This document shows positions 6,890 to 9,680 of a stretch of DNA of 9,680 nt, piece by piece. Every line of letters starts with the position of its first letter. Position 1 is the first letter of the stretch. The notes under the pieces are model-generated. The model saw nothing but the letters and a program-made list of their open reading frames with translations, was not told where the DNA came from and made no database searches. Location of the stretch: positions 1-9,680 of the forward strand of contig JAKPRU010000166.1 of assembly GCA_029557025.1 (NCBI GenBank), in the 5' to 3' direction. This DNA comes from Candidatus Omnitrophota bacterium. GTDB lineage: Bacteria > Hinthialibacterota > Hinthialibacteria > Hinthialibacterales > JAKPRU01. The position numbers and the translations under genes are program-made.

Positions 6890-6942
6890 TTTTGTGTCCT
6901 GAAGCTGGATTGGCTTGACATACGGCCATGTCGAAAAGACCG

Positions 6943-6957
6943 CCGGCAGGGTGCCGG
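6943..6957 (+). terminator. GC-rich hairpin downstream of the DUF2914 gene
   Basis: CCGGCA (6943-6948), a GGG loop and TGCCGG (6952-6957) form a perfect 6-bp stem. The following TGTACTCTTTCC is only partly T-rich. It lies 86 bases after the DUF2914 stop and could be a weak terminator for that gene. Confidence 0.35.
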
Positions 6958-6967
6958 TGTACTCTTT

Positions 6968-7034
6968 CCTCCCTCTGATCCGGGAGAGGGTATCTTTTTC
7001 CCTCTCCTGTTGGGAAAGGTTCGGAGTGAGGGTC
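6968..7034. repeat. REP-like element of alternating CCCTCTCC/GGAGAGGG arms
   Basis: Four blocks of alternating polarity can be read: CCCTCT (6971-6976), GGAGAGGG (6983-6990), CCCTCTCC (7000-7007) and the degenerate GGGAAAGG (7012-7019), followed by GGAGTGAGGG (7023-7032). The second and third blocks are a perfect 8-bp inverted repeat around TATCTTTTT. The first and second form a competing stem followed by the same T tract, which would act as an intrinsic terminator on the plus strand. The CCCTCTCC-loop-GGGA-AGGG form with a GTGAGGG tail is like widespread intergenic palindromes (REP/REPIN class) of many bacteria. No RAYT transposase gene is in the window. The class assignment is by resemblance. 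Confidence 0.5.
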
Positions 7035-7151
7035 TGGTCGTTACAGCCATCGGGTTTGTGGATAAAATGGACTTGAATCTCGGCAAACCTGTCCAGTTTC
7101 GGGATGCCGACTCAGGAATCGGTTTGCGATGCCGATACCTATAACGGATCA

Positions 7152-7166
7152 GGCGGTTCAGCCGCC
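7152..7166. repeat. Small GGCGG/CCGCC hairpin
   Basis: GGCGG (7152-7156), a TTCAG loop and CCGCC (7162-7166) form a 5-bp stem, with GGATTTTT about ten bases downstream. The core GCGGTTCAGCCGC resembles the hairpin at 3905-3920, which has a TTTCAG loop. It may be a terminator remnant or a short repeated palindrome. Confidence 0.35.
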
Positions 7167-7211
7167 GGTTCTGGATTTTTCTGATTTGTGTTGTTCACCG
7201 CACGTCATGCT

Positions 7212-7321
7212 GGTTCGCGGATAGCGAACCCTCCTTGAGGACTATTTGAGGACGGAGGGCCGACCGGTCGTTTTCTGTCGGTTCGGCCCATTGTGCATGT
7301 TCGCGACTTGGTCGTTGCGAA
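7212..7321 (+). promoter_or_regulatory. Three stem-loops in the ftsK leader
   Basis: The first stem is GGTTCGC (7212-7218), loop GGATA, GCGAACC (7224-7230). The second is GGGCCGACCG (7257-7266) with CGGTTCGGCCC (7279-7289), one base bulged. The third is imperfect: TTCG+CGAC (7300-7307) pairs with GTCG (7311-7314) and CGAA (7318-7321). They end about 30 bases before the ftsK ATG. No T tract follows, so they are not classical terminators. They could shape ftsK mRNA stability or translation, or be degenerate intergenic palindromes; all three share GTTCG. Confidence 0.35.
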
Positions 7322-7352
7322 TCAGCGAAGATATATGCCCAGGAGTGGTGTC

Positions 7353-9680
7353 ATGCCGAGCATTCGCCCGCACGAGGTTCTGTCAGAAGCGTGGAACGAG
7401 ATTGAGGAACCGCGCCGCAAGGAGATATCCTCTCTGGTTCTGTTTGCCACGGCGATTATCTTAGCGCTTGCCCTGCTGACCTCTGATCCTGAGGATATTG
7501 CCGGCGCTGCCGGATCGCAGGACGGGGGCGCAGCGATACACAACTGGATCGGCAAACCCGGCGCTTATCTGGCCTATGCCTGTTTCGCGTTGTTCGGCTG
7601 GTGTGGAATGGCCCTTCCGATTGCCGTCGGGTATATCGCGGTATGTCGATTTCACGGTATCCGACGTCGGCAGATGGGTTGGGCGGAATACGCGGGAATT
7701 GTGCTTCTGCTGGCCTCCAGTTGTTCCTTCCTGTCGGCCTTTCATCTCTTAAGCGATCGCGCCGATGCGGTGGAATCGGCTTGGCACAGCGGCGGGGCGC
7801 TGGGATTTTTCCTGGCTCACCGGGTCCTCACGCTTGGAAAAGTGGGAGGGATGATTATCAATGTGGCGGTGTGGGTAATCGGATTCCTTCTGGCCACACC
7901 GTTTCTCATTTCCGATCTGTTGCGTGGGTCGTATCGGACCGGCATGGATCTCTATGACCGATGGCGCCGGCCGGTGGATGAAGAGGACATGGAGCGCGAC
8001 CTGGAACCCCTGGAACCGTTCGACGCGGAACCCGCCATCCGGACAAAGGACTCCTTCGATTCCACCCTTCTCCCCCCCCTGAAAACCGTTGAGGAACTTG
8101 AAACGGAATCCGCTCTTCCGGAGTTTGATGACGAGTTGTCTCCGACATGCGGAAATGGAGCACCCAAAAAGAAACGCAAGGATGTCGAAGAACTCGAACC
8201 GCTGATTGTGACTAATGACAATTGTCACCCCCAGGAACGTGACCGGAGTGTCAATTATGTCGAGACTCCCAACAATGACAACTATCAGCTTCCGCCTCTT
8301 GCATTGCTGAAGAAATCTACCGGCGGGCAACCGGATCTGGCACGGGATGAAATCCTTCACAATTCGCGGATCCTGGAAAGTACCCTGAGTGATTTCGGAA
8401 TCTCCGCCCGCGTAGTGGAAGTGAACTACGGACCCACCATTACCTGCTATGAACTGGAACCCGCCCCCGGTATCAAGATCAGTCGGATTGAAAACCTGGC
8501 GAATGACATTACCCGCGCTCTCAAAGCCTGCACGGTGCGTATTGTGGCGCCTATTCCGGGCAAGGGAACCGTCGGTGTAGAGGTTCCAAACAAGCACCGA
8601 TCGGATGTATTTCTTCGGGATGTGCTGGGATCGGAGGTCTATCAGCGCCATCCGAGCAAACTCAAGATCGCGCTTGGAAAAACCATTACCGGCGAGCCAT
8701 TCAGTTTTGATCTGCGTCAGGCTCCGCACCTGTTGATCGCCAGTGCGACGGGTTCCGGGAAATCGGTCTGCGTCAATTCCATTATCAGCTCGATTCTGTA
8801 CAACGCCGCGCCGCATGAGGTGAAACTGCTGCTGATCGATCCCAAACAGGTCGAACTCGCGCTGTATCATGATATCCCGCACCTGCTGGCTCCCGTGGTA
8901 ACCGATCCGAAACGGGCGGGCGCCGCGCTGCGCTGGGCGGTAGAGGAAATGGAAAACCGATACCGTTACCTGAAACATGCCGGTGTGCGCAATATCGGCG
9001 AATATAATGAAAAACGTAAACAGGACTATGCCGATGAGGAAATTGTTGTGCTGCCGTCGTTCCTGCCGTACATCGTCATTCTGATTGATGAGTTAGCCGA
9101 TCTGATGATGATTGCCCGTGCCGAAGTGGAATCCATGATCGCCCGACTGGCGGCCATGGCCCGAGCGGTGGGGATTCACCTGGTATTGGCCACGCAGCGA
9201 CCGTCGGTTGATGTTCTAACCGGCGTCATCAAGAATAACTTCCCTGCGCGGATCGCATTCCAGGTCTCTTCCACAACGGATTCCCGAACCATCCTGGATA
9301 TGAAAGGCGCCGAATCGCTGATGGGACGCGGGGATATGCTGTTCACGCCCGGCGGCGCGGGCCGACCGGAACGTCTTCAGGGATGTTTTGTTTCCAGCGA
9401 AGAGGTTGCCCATCTCGTAGATTTTGTGAAAGATCAGCAAGAGGTACAGTACATCCAGGATGAATTTGTGCCCATTGACGAGGACAAAGAGAGCGAGTAT
9501 GGGGAATTCTCCGATAATGAGGACTATGACGAGCTGTTCGACGAGGCGGTGCGGATTGTTCTGGAAAATGACTCCGCCTCCACCTCTCTACTCCAGCGTC
9601 GAATGAAAATCGGCTATGGCCGGGCTGCCCGCCTTCTGGACCTGATGGAGGACAGACAGATTGTCGGCCCGCCGCGCGGG
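7353..9680 (+). CDS. ftsK: DNA translocase FtsK/SpoIIIE, 3' end outside window
   Basis: 776 codons are open to the window edge. FtsK is a septum-anchored hexameric motor that pumps chromosome termini between daughter cells and activates XerCD at dif. Four membrane helices lie at about 26-43, 70-97, 110-133 and 164-186. An acidic linker (about 207-315) follows. The alpha/beta motor begins near 330. The P-loop is SATGSGKS (464-471, Lys470), the LLIDPKQVEL motif is at 493-502, and Walker B is VILIDELADL (575-584, Asp579/Glu580). ATQRPSVDVLTGVIK and MGRGDMLF are present and intact. The start of the winged-helix gamma domain, IGYGRAARLLDLMEDRQIVGP, is visible at 753-773, so only the last few dozen residues are missing. 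The start at 7353 has AGGAG seven bases upstream (7341-7345). An in-frame ATG at 7335 lacks a good site. The P-loop opens with Ser rather than the usual Gly. Confidence 0.96.
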   Translation, partial: MPSIRPHEVLSEAWNEIEEPRRKEISSLVLFATAIILALALLTSDPEDIAGAAGSQDGGAAIHNWIGKPGAYLAYACFALFGWCGMALPIAVGYIAVCRFHGIRRRQMGWAEYAGIVLLLASSCSFLSAFHLLSDRADAVESAWHSGGALGFFLAHRVLTLGKVGGMIINVAVWVIGFLLATPFLISDLLRGSYRTGMDLYDRWRRPVDEEDMERDLEPLEPFDAEPAIRTKDSFDSTLLPPLKTVEELETESALPEFDDELSPTCGNGAPKKKRKDVEELEPLIVTNDNCHPQERDRSVNYVETPNNDNYQLPPLALLKKSTGGQPDLARDEILHNSRILESTLSDFGISARVVEVNYGPTITCYELEPAPGIKISRIENLANDITRALKACTVRIVAPIPGKGTVGVEVPNKHRSDVFLRDVLGSEVYQRHPSKLKIALGKTITGEPFSFDLRQAPHLLIASATGSGKSVCVNSIISSILYNAAPHEVKLLLIDPKQVELALYHDIPHLLAPVVTDPKRAGAALRWAVEEMENRYRYLKHAGVRNIGEYNEKRKQDYADEEIVVLPSFLPYIVILIDELADLMMIARAEVESMIARLAAMARAVGIHLVLATQRPSVDVLTGVIKNNFPARIAFQVSSTTDSRTILDMKGAESLMGRGDMLFTPGGAGRPERLQGCFVSSEEVAHLVDFVKDQQEVQYIQDEFVPIDEDKESEYGEFSDNEDYDELFDEAVRIVLENDSASTSLLQRRMKIGYGRAARLLDLMEDRQIVGPPRG

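Larger units (their letters stand above)
6857..7352. other. Hairpin-rich 496-bp region before ftsK
   Basis: No convincing gene lies here. The short plus-strand frames at 6878-7144 and 7246-7464 run through repeats or into ftsK and have no family look. The region holds a candidate promoter (6861-6889), a GC-rich hairpin (6943-6957), a REP-like multi-arm element (6968-7034), a short hairpin (7152-7166) and three stem-loops in the ftsK leader (7212-7321). Of the roughly 115 bases between 7035 and 7151 I can only say that they contain no clear structure. Confidence 0.6.

Noticed and set aside
6915..6920. Perfect TTGACA hexamer
   Set aside because: No acceptable -10 hexamer lies 16-18 bases downstream; the sequence there is GC-rich hairpin.
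8163..8183. PKKKRKD in FtsK (residues 271-277), like the SV40 nuclear localisation signal
   Set aside because: It is a chance basic patch in the low-complexity linker of a bacterial protein; no nuclear role is implied.
7749..8978. 409-codon open frame on the minus strand
   Set aside because: It lies wholly antisense to ftsK, whose protein is unmistakable across this span; the antisense product shows no family motifs.

Overview
The window is about 9.7 kb of bacterial chromosome of moderate GC content. Gene spacing, Shine-Dalgarno sites and start codons are ordinary. An FtsK/SpoIIIE translocase and a thiS-thiG pair show core chromosomal DNA rather than a plasmid or phage. Secreted proteins with Sec-type signal peptides and a DUF2914 protein would suit a diderm (Gram-negative-type) bacterium, but I cannot place the lineage from this sequence. 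I see no tRNA, rRNA, CRISPR array, transposase or integrase.

Layout. (1) 1-1425, minus: 5' part of a secreted thermolysin/fungalysin-like zinc metalloprotease, cut by the left edge. (2) 1623-2614, plus: thiS and thiG, which make the thiazole half of thiamin. An intrinsic terminator is built into the last codons of thiG and a second hairpin follows the stop. (3) 2685-3746, plus: a 353-aa protein with three Cys/His zinc-binding-like modules that I cannot assign to a family. (4) 3912-6169, minus: a two-gene operon with an ATGA overlap, made of a 636-aa CgeB-type glycosyltransferase with an extra N-terminal domain and a small membrane protein. (5) 6293-6856, plus: an exported DUF2914 protein. (6) 6857-7352: about 500 bp without a gene, rich in hairpins, including a REP-like block of alternating CCCTCTCC/GGAGAGGG arms and three stem-loops just before ftsK. 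(7) 7353-9680, plus: ftsK, cut by the right edge inside its gamma domain.

The genes do not form one pathway. ThiS and ThiG work together as sulfur carrier and synthase, but their usual partners (thiF, thiO or thiH, thiE) are not in view. The glycosyltransferase and membrane protein are probably translationally coupled and suggest surface or flagellin-type glycosylation. FtsK acts alone in chromosome segregation at the septum. I found no convincing new system. The least explained items are the triple Cys/His protein, the composite glycosyltransferase and the structured region upstream of ftsK.
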